From Prosthecobacter sp. SYSU 5D2 (GTDB lineage Bacteria; Verrucomicrobiota; Verrucomicrobiia; Verrucomicrobiales; Verrucomicrobiaceae), in NCBI RefSeq assembly GCF_039655865.1, contig NZ_JBBYXL010000007.1, forward strand, positions 186,001 to 250,000: a stretch of DNA of 64,000 bases. Direction: 5' to 3'. The notes beneath the pieces were generated by a model that made no database searches, had not been told where the DNA came from, and saw nothing but the letters and a program-made list of their open reading frames with translations. How positions within the stretch are numbered: the first letter of the stretch is position 1; each line of letters starts with the position of its first letter. Positions 1-7,460 of the stretch are shown piece after piece. Both the position numbers and the translations under genes were made by a program.

Positions 1-1
1 G

Positions 2-616
2 ACGCGGGATCACTTTGAAAAGGCGCCGCGGCGGGCGCGCTGGCTGTATCTTTTCATGCGGCATCCGCTGACGATCCTTTTGGGCTACCTGACCATTTTT
101 CTGCACGGCATGTGCATGCGGCCATTTGTCATGAAACCGCGCGAGCACTGGGACTGCCTCATCGCCGTGGTGGTGCATGCGGTCATTGCCGGCAGCCTGA
201 TCGGTTTTGTGGGCTGGCAGGGCTGGCTGCTCACGCAGATCCTGCCGCACTTCATCGCCAGTGCCATCGGCTCGTATCTGTTTTATGCGCAGCACAATTT
301 CCCAGGGGTGGCCTTTTACGACAAGTCCGGCTGGACCTATGACCGTGCGGCGCTGGATTCCTGCAGCTACCTGAAGATGGGACCGGTGATGGCGTGGTTC
401 ACGGCGAACATCGGCTACCACCATATTCATCATCTGAATGCGCGCATTCCCTTTTACCGGCTGCCGGAGGTGCTGCAGGCCATGCCCGAGCTGCGAAATC
501 CTAAAGTCACGACGCTGAACCCGATTGAGATTTATCGCTGCCTGTGCCTGAAGGTCTGGGACGTGAAGCAGCAGCAGATGGTGGCGGTGGGAGCGGCGGA
601 CGGGGAGCAGGTGTGA
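2..616 (+). CDS. Fatty acid desaturase, 5'-truncated by window edge
   Basis: The frame is open from the first bases of the window, so the true start lies outside; 204 residues are visible. It is a membrane di-iron desaturase acting on acyl chains. Visible motifs are QHNFPG after two hydrophobic segments and the last histidine box GYHHIHHLNARIPFYRLP, which matches the HxxHH box of the fatty acid desaturase (FADS) family. The first histidine box is missing because it lies upstream. The ATG at 56 is internal, since in-frame coding sequence precedes it. The gene ends with TGA at 614-616, facing the convergent acyltransferase gene; the gap between them holds a run of hairpins. Position of the double bond introduced cannot be deduced. 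Confidence 0.85.
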   Translation, partial: TRDHFEKAPRRARWLYLFMRHPLTILLGYLTIFLHGMCMRPFVMKPREHWDCLIAVVVHAVIAGSLIGFVGWQGWLLTQILPHFIASAIGSYLFYAQHNFPGVAFYDKSGWTYDRAALDSCSYLKMGPVMAWFTANIGYHHIHHLNARIPFYRLPEVLQAMPELRNPKVTTLNPIEIYRCLCLKVWDVKQQQMVAVGAADGEQV

Positions 617-672
617 TTACCCCCGGAGGATTGAGTGGTCTAACGTCAAGACCTGGGCGCTTCAGCCGTTGA

Positions 673-763
673 CCCAGGGTTCTTCGAACCCTGGGCTGGG
701 AGACGAAAGCCCTTTGGGCTTGGGGGACTGAAGTCCGTTGGGTTGAAGAGGGGTAGAGCCCCG
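673..763. repeat. Run of four small hairpins between convergent genes
   Basis: Four consecutive perfect inverted repeats are visible: CCCAGGGTTC/GAACCCTGGG (673-695, 3-nt loop), AAGCCC/GGGCTT (707-721), GGACT/AGTCC (725-736) and a GGGG/CCCC pair near 750-763. They separate the convergent desaturase and acyltransferase genes and could terminate transcription from either side, although there is no long T-tract. The compound structure looks like an interspersed repeat rather than a simple terminator. Confidence 0.6.
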
Positions 764-771
764 GCGGCCAC

Positions 772-1677
772 CTATTCCACCGCGCGCGGCGGTTTTTTAT
801 CCTTGGTTTTCCAGCGGTCGTGGACCCAGAACCAGTTGGCGGGGTCGCGGCGGACGCCGGCTTCCAGGGCGGTGTTGATGTCGCGCATGAGGTCTTCGAC
901 GCTCCGGCGCTTGCCGTTTTCTTCCATGCGGATGGGCTCGCCAATTTCCAGCACCCATTTCCCCAGTCCCACACGGTAGCAGATGGGCACAAAGATGACG
1001 CACTTGTAGCGCATGGCCAGGATGACCGGCGCGCGGGTGGTCCAGGCGTAGTGACCGAGAAAGGGCAGCTCAAGACCCCCGCTGCGGTCGGCCTGGTCGC
1101 TGGCCAGGATGAGCAGCTTGCCGCCCTCGGACATCGCCCGTTTGAGATCGTCCGCGCCGGTGCGGCGGTCCACCAGGATGTTGCCCGAGACGGTGCGCAT
1201 CCGGTAAACGAGCTGGTCCAGCTTTGGCGGGCGGATACCGCGATAGGTAGCCACGGCCTGATACCCGGGGATCAGCGCAGACATGCGGTTGGCCAGCTCA
1301 AAATTCCCGAAATGGCCGCCGGTGAAAACGCGGTTCACCAGTTTGCCTTCCGCGTCCACCGCCCGCACGGCTTCGCCACCTTTGACTGAGAAGATGGTGC
1401 GGAGCTGCGCATCGTTCATCGCCATGCCTTTCATGGCGCAGGCATACACCTCGCCGAGCCGGCGGAAGTTTTCCTTGGCGATGGCGCGGATCTCCGCCGG
1501 GGACTTTTCGTGACCGAAGCAGCGGGTCAGGTTCTTCAACGCCATTCGCCGATGCCGGGCATCCACCCAAAAAGCCAGCCCGCCCCCCCAGCGCCCTAAC
1601 CGCGCCACCCAGCCCACCGGCAACGCCTGAATGAACGCCAGAAAGGCGCGGGCAAGGAGATAAAGCAGATGTTCCAT
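772..1677 (-). CDS. LpxL/HtrB-like lysophospholipid (lipid A) acyltransferase
   Basis: A 301-residue protein of the LpxL/LpxM/HtrB acyltransferase family, which transfers an acyl chain to lipid A precursors at the inner membrane. The catalytic H(X4)E motif is visible as GGHFGNFE near residue 120. An N-terminal hydrophobic segment (LLYLLARAFLAFIQALPVG) anchors it, and the glycine-rich WGGGLAFWVDARHRRMALKN region is typical of the family. DNPWFWVHxR-like NWFWVHDRWK occurs near the C-terminus. Length is normal for the family. A simple phospholipid acyltransferase role cannot be excluded from sequence alone. The gene stands alone, with a repeat-rich spacer upstream. Confidence 0.85.
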   Translation of the reverse strand: MEHLLYLLARAFLAFIQALPVGWVARLGRWGGGLAFWVDARHRRMALKNLTRCFGHEKSPAEIRAIAKENFRRLGEVYACAMKGMAMNDAQLRTIFSVKGGEAVRAVDAEGKLVNRVFTGGHFGNFELANRMSALIPGYQAVATYRGIRPPKLDQLVYRMRTVSGNILVDRRTGADDLKRAMSEGGKLLILASDQADRSGGLELPFLGHYAWTTRAPVILAMRYKCVIFVPICYRVGLGKWVLEIGEPIRMEENGKRRSVEDLMRDINTALEAGVRRDPANWFWVHDRWKTKDKKPPRAVE

Positions 1678-1692
1678 GAAGAAGCGACGAAG

Positions 1693-1733
1693 GCAGAGGC
1701 TGTAGTCGTGGCCCCTGGGTGGGTCAATCGTGC
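1693..1733. repeat. 41-bp interspersed repeat, copy 1
   Basis: A 23-nt block starting GCAGAGGCTGT and ending GTGGCCCC, a 6-nt variable spacer and a 12-nt block GGTCAATCGTGC. The same arrangement, with one mismatch in the first block and an identical 6-nt spacing, occurs at 31845-31885. Both copies lie just outside a gene end. Confidence 0.65.
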
Positions 1734-1976
1734 TATACGGATACGCGGGCGGGGTGGGGGTAGGGCTAGGTATTATATTCCAAGGTATTATATGCCAGGC
1801 ATTCAGTAAGATGGTGCTTACAACTCGCTGAGGATCAGTGGTTAGCGCAGCAAACGCGTGAGTTTGATTGGAGCGTGATGGACGTGCTGTTCGGTGGCTC
1901 AGGGAAGAAGCTCGCGGCTGCCCCGCAGCAATGGTGAGGCGGACATGAGTGACTGTGCTCCGCTCGGGTCGGCTAT

Positions 1977-2100
1977 GCCGACGGATCGTCGGCGCTCCAT
2001 GGGGTGAGGCGGACGAGGGCGTCTGCGCTCCGCTCGGGGGCTTTGGCGGCGAATGTCTGCGCTCCTGGTGATGCGGACGGGGACGTCCGCGCTCCGGTTT
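1977..2100. repeat. Cluster of three hairpin repeats
   Basis: Three hairpins follow one another. GCCGACG/CGTCGGC with loop GAT is at 1977-1993 and is followed by GCTCCATGG; exact 26-bp copies recur at 32621 and 34049. GCGGACG/CGTCTGC with loop AGGG is at 2009-2026, and GCGGACG/CGTCCGC with loop GGGA at 2073-2090; each is followed by GCTCC. The shared 3' tail marks them as members of one repeat superfamily. Confidence 0.75.
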
Positions 2101-2140
2101 GAGGAGGCCCTGGTATGCCCTTTATCTGGAAGAGAAAGAA

Positions 2141-3073
2141 TTATTCCAGCATTGGCTCTCCCAGATGTTTCTTGAAGAAAGCCGCTGCAATGTCAACCGT
2201 TTCGGCGCACCAGGGATCGCTCATCCAGAAGGGGTGCGGGGCGTGTTTCAGGGTGTGGACGCCGGTCTCGATCCCGAGGGACTTCAGTTTTTCCATCATT
2301 TCTGCGCGACCGATTTTGAGCGTGTCTTTTTCACCTTCGATGAAGATCGTCGGTGGCACACCTGCACGCACATGGGTGATGGGTGAGGCGGCTTGATAGA
2401 CTTCCGGTTTTTCTTCGATGCTGCCGCCGAAGAAGAGGATGGCTCCCTCACTCTTTTTGCCCACATTGGCAGCCACCAGGTCCTGGGTCGCGGCCAGGAC
2501 AATGGCCGCCCGGACCGTGCTGGACTGCTCTTTAAACGGACCCTCTCCTTCAAATTCTGGGAGGCCGGTGGTCATCGCCGTCAGGCCGGACAGATGGCCT
2601 CCCGCCGAGCCGCCCATGCAGCCGATGCGTTCTGGATCAATCTTGAGCTCTTTGGCATGGGCACGCAGGCAGCGGAGCGCCGCTTTGCAATCATGCAGTG
2701 CCGCCGGAAACTTCGCTTCCGTGGAGAGCCGGTAGCTCACAAGAGCAGTGACAAACCCGCGCTGCGCCAGCCGCTCCATCATCGGCTTGTCAGCCTCCAC
2801 CTGCCGCTTCTGCCAGCCGCCGCCATGGATGTCCAGAATGCACGGCCAGGTGCCTGCCGCATCCGGCACATAGACATACAGTTCCACCGTATGCTCCGGA
2901 TACTTCGCCACCTCCAGCGTCTTCAGGGTAAAGCCGGCCGGTGTTTGCGGGGTCAGCTTCTGCCATTTTGGGCCGGACGGTGCAGGCTTTTTAGACGCGG
3001 GTTTTTGGGTTTCCGCAGCCGTCAGGAGCGGCAGAAAGCTCATGGCCAGGAGGGCGGTGACGAAGGATTTCAT
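2141..3073 (-). CDS. Secreted alpha/beta hydrolase (esterase/lipase-like)
   Basis: A 310-residue alpha/beta hydrolase of the BD-FAE/acetyl-esterase type. The oxyanion-hole motif HGGGW and the nucleophile elbow GGSAGGH are visible; an acidic residue in EGEKD and a late histidine in HAPHPFW would complete the triad. The chosen start is the ATG at 3073, which gives the signal peptide MKSFVTALLAMSFLPLLTAA. A longer frame up to 3442 overlaps the neighbouring acetyltransferase gene and has no family resemblance. The protein probably cleaves carbohydrate-linked or small carboxylic esters in the periplasm; the substrate is unknown. Confidence 0.85.
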   Translation of the reverse strand: MKSFVTALLAMSFLPLLTAAETQKPASKKPAPSGPKWQKLTPQTPAGFTLKTLEVAKYPEHTVELYVYVPDAAGTWPCILDIHGGGWQKRQVEADKPMMERLAQRGFVTALVSYRLSTEAKFPAALHDCKAALRCLRAHAKELKIDPERIGCMGGSAGGHLSGLTAMTTGLPEFEGEGPFKEQSSTVRAAIVLAATQDLVAANVGKKSEGAILFFGGSIEEKPEVYQAASPITHVRAGVPPTIFIEGEKDTLKIGRAEMMEKLKSLGIETGVHTLKHAPHPFWMSDPWCAETVDIAAAFFKKHLGEPMLE

Positions 3074-3128
3074 AGGATTAAATGCAGGCACGGACGAAAA
3101 AAGGAAGCGGCTGACGGAGAAGACGAGG

Positions 3129-3758
3129 TTATTCCTCCTCTTCGATGTCATCCTCTTCCGCGGGGTCATTGAGGAAGATCTTAATATCCCGTTCTTCCAG
3201 GGCGTAGCGGACGTCTTCGATGTCCTGGTCATCCACGCTGAGCCATACGCCAGCACGTTCGTCGCCTTTGCCTGGTCCTTTACGAACGGCGGAATGGTAG
3301 GTGAATCCAAAGCGGCCGTAAAAAGGCAGCGTGGCAGGCGTGGTGTGCACCCAGATTTCCTGGGGCCGCACCTCGCATTCCAACAGGGCGATACGAGCAG
3401 CAAGCAGGGTGGTGCCGAACCCCTGGCGGTGATATTCCCCATGCACCATGCCGTGCACCAGCGTGGCCGTGTCAGAATCCCCTATGAGCTCCAGGCCGCC
3501 GCAGGCGACGATTTCGCCGTCGTGCTCCACTACAAGGTAATAGGAGGTGCCGACGGCCAGAAACTCGATAAAGGCTTCCAGCCCGCTTTCAGGCAGATAA
3601 TCCGGCGTGTTGGAGCGATAAATCTCCACGCAGGCCTCCAGATCCGCCGGCTCAAATTCACGGATACGGCAGAGCATCAGCTTCGGCACGATGGCCTGCA
3701 TGAGCGGGGAAAGCTCCTTTTCGGAGTCAGATTCGGATTCGAAATCGCTGTAGGACAT
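3129..3758 (-). CDS. GNAT-family N-acetyltransferase
   Basis: A 209-residue protein with a GNAT fold. The acetyl-CoA binding loop is visible as EYHRQGFGTTLLAAR, followed by the aromatic FYGRFGF motif typical of the last strands. An acidic N-terminal tail (SESDSEKE) and a very acidic C-terminal end (DPAEEDDIEEEE) flank the domain. The ATG at 3758 is preferred over an upstream start at 3824, which would add 22 residues of no recognisable domain. The substrate is unknown. It lies upstream of the esterase gene on the same strand, 55 bp apart, and may share its transcript. Confidence 0.8.
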   Translation of the reverse strand: MSYSDFESESDSEKELSPLMQAIVPKLMLCRIREFEPADLEACVEIYRSNTPDYLPESGLEAFIEFLAVGTSYYLVVEHDGEIVACGGLELIGDSDTATLVHGMVHGEYHRQGFGTTLLAARIALLECEVRPQEIWVHTTPATLPFYGRFGFTYHSAVRKGPGKGDERAGVWLSVDDQDIEDVRYALEERDIKIFLNDPAEEDDIEEEE

Positions 3759-3822
3759 GGTCTGCCAGTCTGTGAGGGAGGCGGGGCCGCTCGTCAAGAG
3801 GTGTCCATCCGCGCCCCTGGAC

Positions 3823-3861
3823 AAAAAAAGAACCGCCTCCCGTTTGTGGAAAGGCGGTTCT
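3823..3861 (-). terminator. Rho-independent terminator of the small gene at 3882-4205
   Basis: On the minus strand a perfect 10-bp stem AGAACCGCCT/AGGCGGTTCT with a 13-nt loop is followed by seven T residues. It begins about 20 bases after the stop codon of the small hypothetical gene. Confidence 0.85.
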
Positions 3862-3881
3862 GAAGATAGAAAAGGAAAGGA

Positions 3882-4205
3882 TTAACGGGCGACCACAGCC
3901 GCAGTGCGGGCTGCAATGGTGGCCTGATGAGCGGCGCGGAGGCCTTCCAGACCACGATAGGTCTTGCTGACCTTGGCACAAAGGCCGCGGCTGACGAGGC
4001 CCTGAAGCTTCTCATAAGAGCGCAGACGGAGCATTTCTTCGCCTCCGCTCACGGCGTTCTTCAGCTTCAGATTGTCATAAACCAGTTTAAACAACGCGTT
4101 GAACTCAAGAGTGTCCCCGGCGGACAATACATTGACGAGCTCATCGGTTACATGGTCAGGGACGCGGCGGGAGAAACGTGTTTTGCGAGTCGGTGTCGTA
4201 GCCAT
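3882..4205 (-). CDS. Small conserved-looking basic protein, function unknown
   Basis: A 107-residue protein from the ATG at 4205; a GTG at 4214 would add three residues. It is not recognised. It is rich in Lys/Arg at both ends (ATTPTRKTRFSRRVPDHV), predicted largely helical, and ends AATIAARTAAVVAR-like with alanine and arginine. The gene is supported by its own terminator downstream and by a perfect inverted repeat upstream. A DNA- or RNA-binding role is possible from its charge but is not shown. Confidence 0.55.
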   Translation of the reverse strand: MATTPTRKTRFSRRVPDHVTDELVNVLSAGDTLEFNALFKLVYDNLKLKNAVSGGEEMLRLRSYEKLQGLVSRGLCAKVSKTYRGLEGLRAAHQATIAARTAAVVAR

Positions 4206-4255
4206 AGAGGACACTACAATAACAGGTTATTTGTGGAATGCGACGTATTTATGAT

Positions 4256-4272
4256 AAGAAATGTTATTTCTT
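4256..4272. promoter_or_regulatory. 17-bp perfect inverted repeat, possible operator
   Basis: AAGAAAT-GTT-ATTTCTT, with 7-bp arms, lies about 50 bp upstream of the small basic gene in AT-rich DNA. Its size and position suit a dimeric repressor site for that gene. No regulator is assigned. Confidence 0.35.
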
Positions 4273-4363
4273 CATGAGCCATTTTCCTTGATAGAATGCG
4301 GCTCGGGGCGCGTTTTGGCATCCTTCTTGCACGCCCTGTATTTACATTGAATACATCTCAGCC

Positions 4364-5671
4364 TCAAGGCTGCGCAAGTTTATACAACTGCTTTTTTGTG
4401 CGGATAAACAAGGCCCCATCCGCCACGGCAGGGGCGGCGGTCATGGCATCCGGCAGCACATTTTCGGCCAGCACTTTAAACACCGGTCCGGCATCCAGCA
4501 CGCGGGTGTCTCCGCGGTCATTGCTGAAATAAATGCGGTCGCCCGCCACAATGGGGCTGGGCAGATGCTGGCCTGCCAGCCGCTCCTCCCACACATCCTC
4601 CCCGGTCAGAGGATTCATGCAGGTGACGATGCCACCACGGGTGACCTGAAACAGCAGCCCGTTGGCCAGCACCGGGCAGGACTCGCTGGCATTGCGCTTC
4701 TCACGATCCCAGAGCATATGGCTTTCCGTGATGTCCCCCTGCATCTTGTCATCAATCTTCACGCCCAAGGTGTGGGCACGTTCCGAGCCCGTATTGAGGA
4801 TCAGGACATTTTGGTAAACCAGCGGGCGGATGGCTGCATTGAAGCCGCCATGGCGTACCGTCCACAGCTCCTTGCCAGTGTCCGCCGCATACCCAAAAGC
4901 GGCACGCGATCCCACGGAGACGAGAGTGTCCACGCCTCCCAAGTTGAAGACACTGGGGGTGTGGTAGGCCTTGCGCATGTCGCCATCACGGGTCGGTTTG
5001 CCCTCGGCATCCAGGTCTCCATAGTCCGTGGTGCGGCTGGTTTTCCAGACTGTTTCCCCGGTCACCTTGTTTAGGGCGGTGACGAACTGCTGGTCAATGC
5101 CATCAAAAGTCAGGATGAGCAGGTCTTTGTAGATCATAGGCGAAGAGCCTGGCCCCCGATAATGCCGGACATTGATGTCCCGCCGCTCCCAGACCTTCTT
5201 GCCGGTGGCCGGATCGATCCTGGCCGTGCCGTAGGTGCCAAAGTGGACATAGAGCGCATCCGCCTCCAGCACGGGTGACGGTGCCGCATAATTGTTCAGC
5301 GGATTCCCGAGACCTTCCGGTTCAGCATTCTCAAAGACAAGGTCATGATGCACCACCTTGCCGGTGTGGCGGTCAATGCCGTACACATACTGCTTTTTCC
5401 CGTCCACCGTGGCGGAGGTAAACCAGATGCGGTCCCCGCCGATGACGGGCGAGCTGTGGCCCTCATTTTCCAGGTCCACCTTCCAAGCGATGTTTTCGCC
5501 GGTTTCGGAGTTCCATTTCAGGGGCAGACGGGCTGCTTCTGCGGGCGGCACCACGCCATCATAGGTAGGCCCGTTTTTATCCGGCCAGAACACCGGTGTG
5601 GTGGCTGGCTGGGCCGCAAGAGCCGCCGCTAGGGCAAGCGAAGAAAGCTGGAGACGAAGGAAGACGGACAT
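4364..5671 (-). CDS. Secreted PQQ-type beta-propeller protein
   Basis: A 435-residue protein starting with a signal peptide (MSVFLRLQLSSLALAAALAA) and followed by an eight-bladed-type propeller of PQQ/BamB repeats. Repeated blade motifs are visible, such as YGIDRHTGKVVH, RIDPATGKKVWE, ALNKVTGETVWK, AADTGKELW and CMNPLTGEDVWEE. Proteins of this sort in Planctomycetes and Verrucomicrobia are often annotated as PQQ-binding-like or BamB-like, but no dehydrogenase catalytic residues are evident. It is probably periplasmic. A second protein of the same class is at 56178-57455. Confidence 0.85.
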   Translation of the reverse strand: MSVFLRLQLSSLALAAALAAQPATTPVFWPDKNGPTYDGVVPPAEAARLPLKWNSETGENIAWKVDLENEGHSSPVIGGDRIWFTSATVDGKKQYVYGIDRHTGKVVHHDLVFENAEPEGLGNPLNNYAAPSPVLEADALYVHFGTYGTARIDPATGKKVWERRDINVRHYRGPGSSPMIYKDLLILTFDGIDQQFVTALNKVTGETVWKTSRTTDYGDLDAEGKPTRDGDMRKAYHTPSVFNLGGVDTLVSVGSRAAFGYAADTGKELWTVRHGGFNAAIRPLVYQNVLILNTGSERAHTLGVKIDDKMQGDITESHMLWDREKRNASESCPVLANGLLFQVTRGGIVTCMNPLTGEDVWEERLAGQHLPSPIVAGDRIYFSNDRGDTRVLDAGPVFKVLAENVLPDAMTAAPAVADGALFIRTKKQLYKLAQP

Positions 5672-5777
5672 GCGCAGGTAGTCACGAGCAGTAAAGGCCG
5701 CTTCTTGCTAAAATCCCAGCCTTCTTTGGCGTGTGTTCCGAGTATTTCGCCTGTCCCGCGATTGCGGCGAAGGTTGT

Positions 5778-6365
5778 TCAATTCACCGCGCCCAAAGCCG
5801 GGATCACGCCTGTCTTCAATTCCACCGGGCAGCTTTGGAAATCCGGGACGAGCTGGCCCCACATCTTCTGCACCGCCTGCGCCAGCAGATGCACGTCACC
5901 CCGCGCATCGTGCCTCTTCACACCGACAGCTGAAAGCCCCAACCGATGCAGAATGGGATCCAGCCCATGGCCACCCCGGCCGCCCCAGATCTTCCGCGAA
6001 AACGCCCGCGAATCCATCATCGCCGTGTTCCTGACCGGGATGCCATGACGAGTGCAGTTTTCCGCAATGAAACGCATGTCAAAGCCGGGGCCGTTGTGCG
6101 CCACCAGCGTCGCCTCCTCCCCCACAAAACTGGAGAACGCCATCAGCGCCTCCACCGGGGATGGCGCCCGCTCCACCTGTGCCTGGGAGATGCCTGTCAG
6201 CCCCGTGATGAACCTCGGTATGCGCTGCTGCGGCCTGACAAAAGAATCAAAATGCCCCTGCGGCTGCCAGCACCCCGCCCGCACCTTCACCGCCGCGATC
6301 TGGATGATCTCATTGTGATAGGGAGACAGCCCCGTCGTTTCGAGGTCAAAGATGATGAGGTTCAT
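5778..6365 (-). CDS. DEDDh-family 3'-5' exonuclease (DnaQ-like)
   Basis: A 195-residue single-domain exonuclease. Exo I is IIFDLETTGL at the N-terminus, Exo II is HNGPGFDMRF and Exo III is RHDARGDVHLL, so all catalytic acidic residues and the histidine of the DEDDh class are present. The ATG at 6365 places Exo I at residues 3-10, as in family members; the longer frame to 6401 adds unrelated residues. It resembles the epsilon proofreading subunit and stand-alone exonucleases; with no polymerase nearby, a role in proofreading or nucleic-acid turnover cannot be decided. Confidence 0.85.
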   Translation of the reverse strand: MNLIIFDLETTGLSPYHNEIIQIAAVKVRAGCWQPQGHFDSFVRPQQRIPRFITGLTGISQAQVERAPSPVEALMAFSSFVGEEATLVAHNGPGFDMRFIAENCTRHGIPVRNTAMMDSRAFSRKIWGGRGGHGLDPILHRLGLSAVGVKRHDARGDVHLLAQAVQKMWGQLVPDFQSCPVELKTGVIPALGAVN

Positions 6366-6434
6366 GGCCGTCTTATAGCCGGAGAAGTGTGCTCCGACCA
6401 AGGGATTTCACGTTTAATAAGAAGCAACTTTATG

Positions 6435-7460
6435 TTAGACTGCGGCCGCTACTCCAAAGGCGGTCACCTCGTTTTTGTTCGCACAGAGGCGGGTGAGGCG
6501 GAAGTCTGCGCAGAGCGGCGGGGCCAGCTCTTTTAGAGAGTCCATGAGGGGATATTCGTCGGTTCCTTTAAACTTGAGGGTGACGATGAAGCGGCGCATG
6601 CGCTTTTCACGCAGCCATTCCACCAGGAGGTCCATGCTGCGCTGGGGGGCGGCGATGATGTCGCAGATGAGCCAGTCCACGGGTTGCTCCGGCTTATATT
6701 TAAAGGCATCGGCCTGGAGAAAGGAGAGGCGCGGATTGCGCATGAGGTCATCCCGCAAGGGGCTGCGGTCAATGGCGGTGACATGGGCTCCACGCTGGAT
6801 GGCCACATAGCTCCAGCTTCCGGGTGAGGCACCGAGGTCCACACAGGTCTGACCACGCTCAATCTGCTGACCCAGGCGCAGCTCGGCCTCGATAACTTTG
6901 GCAAAGGCCCGGCTGGGGGCGGCCTTGTCCTCAGCATGAGGGATGTCTCCTCCGATAAACGGGGAGATGATGGCCCGCAGGCTGACGGGCTGCGGGGCCT
7001 GGCTGACGGAGATGTATCCGGCATCCGGCCCTGTGAGCACGGCCTGCACCAGGGAGGTCCCAGGAAGGAACGGCATGTCGCTTTCCTCCAATGAGCGCAG
7101 CAGGGCGCGGCGGCGTTTCTTCAGGCGTTCATGCAAAGCGGTGCGGATGAGATCGCAGCGATGCAGGCCGGCGCGGCCTTCACCATAGGCAGGCCATAGG
7201 TGCAGGCGCCAGGGCTGGGCATCTGGCAACAGCCCGGCGATGCGGGTGATGATCTGATCTGCCCAGCCATTAATGGAGGCGTCCTTAACTACGGCAGCCT
7301 CCGGCAGGGTCTGGCGGGCAAAGGCGAGCCATGGCAGGGCCGGGAGGGCATCCGAGTGGACAAAACCAGTGGAAGAGTCCAGATGCGCGCCCGTGCCGGC
7401 ACGCTGCAGCTCATCCACCAGGAAGGCAGCGCAATCAGCAGCAGGCAGGAAGGCGTGCAT
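6435..7460 (-). CDS. rlmM: RlmM-like FtsJ-type rRNA 2'-O-methyltransferase
   Basis: A 341-residue protein whose C-terminal half is an FtsJ/RrmJ Rossmann methyltransferase. The SAM-binding motif CVDLGASPGSWSYVAIQRG is followed by the family pattern DWLICDIIAAPQR and FIVTLKFKG, then the ending CANKNEVTAFG. This order matches RlmM, which methylates the ribose of C2498 in 23S rRNA; the Lys/Asp/Lys catalytic residues are plausible. The N-terminal half would be the RNA-binding part. The start ATG overlaps the TGA of the upstream kinase-like gene (TGATG at 7458-7462), which suggests translational coupling. Confidence 0.75.
   Translation of the reverse strand: MHAFLPAADCAAFLVDELQRAGTGAHLDSSTGFVHSDALPALPWLAFARQTLPEAAVVKDASINGWADQIITRIAGLLPDAQPWRLHLWPAYGEGRAGLHRCDLIRTALHERLKKRRRALLRSLEESDMPFLPGTSLVQAVLTGPDAGYISVSQAPQPVSLRAIISPFIGGDIPHAEDKAAPSRAFAKVIEAELRLGQQIERGQTCVDLGASPGSWSYVAIQRGAHVTAIDRSPLRDDLMRNPRLSFLQADAFKYKPEQPVDWLICDIIAAPQRSMDLLVEWLREKRMRRFIVTLKFKGTDEYPLMDSLKELAPPLCADFRLTRLCANKNEVTAFGVAAAV

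Larger units (their letters stand above)
1678..2140. other. Repeat-rich intergenic spacer, no gene seen
   Basis: No credible coding sequence is seen here. The spacer holds a 41-bp repeat (1693-1733) whose partner is at 31845-31885, and a chain of hairpin repeats from about 1977 to 2095. Short ORFs across it lack family resemblance. It should contain the promoter of the acyltransferase gene near 1678, but no convincing -35/-10 pair could be assigned. Confidence 0.6.

Noticed and set aside
3074-3442. N-terminal extension of the secreted hydrolase frame
   Set aside because: It overlaps the acetyltransferase gene, has no family similarity, and would hide a clean signal peptide at 3073.
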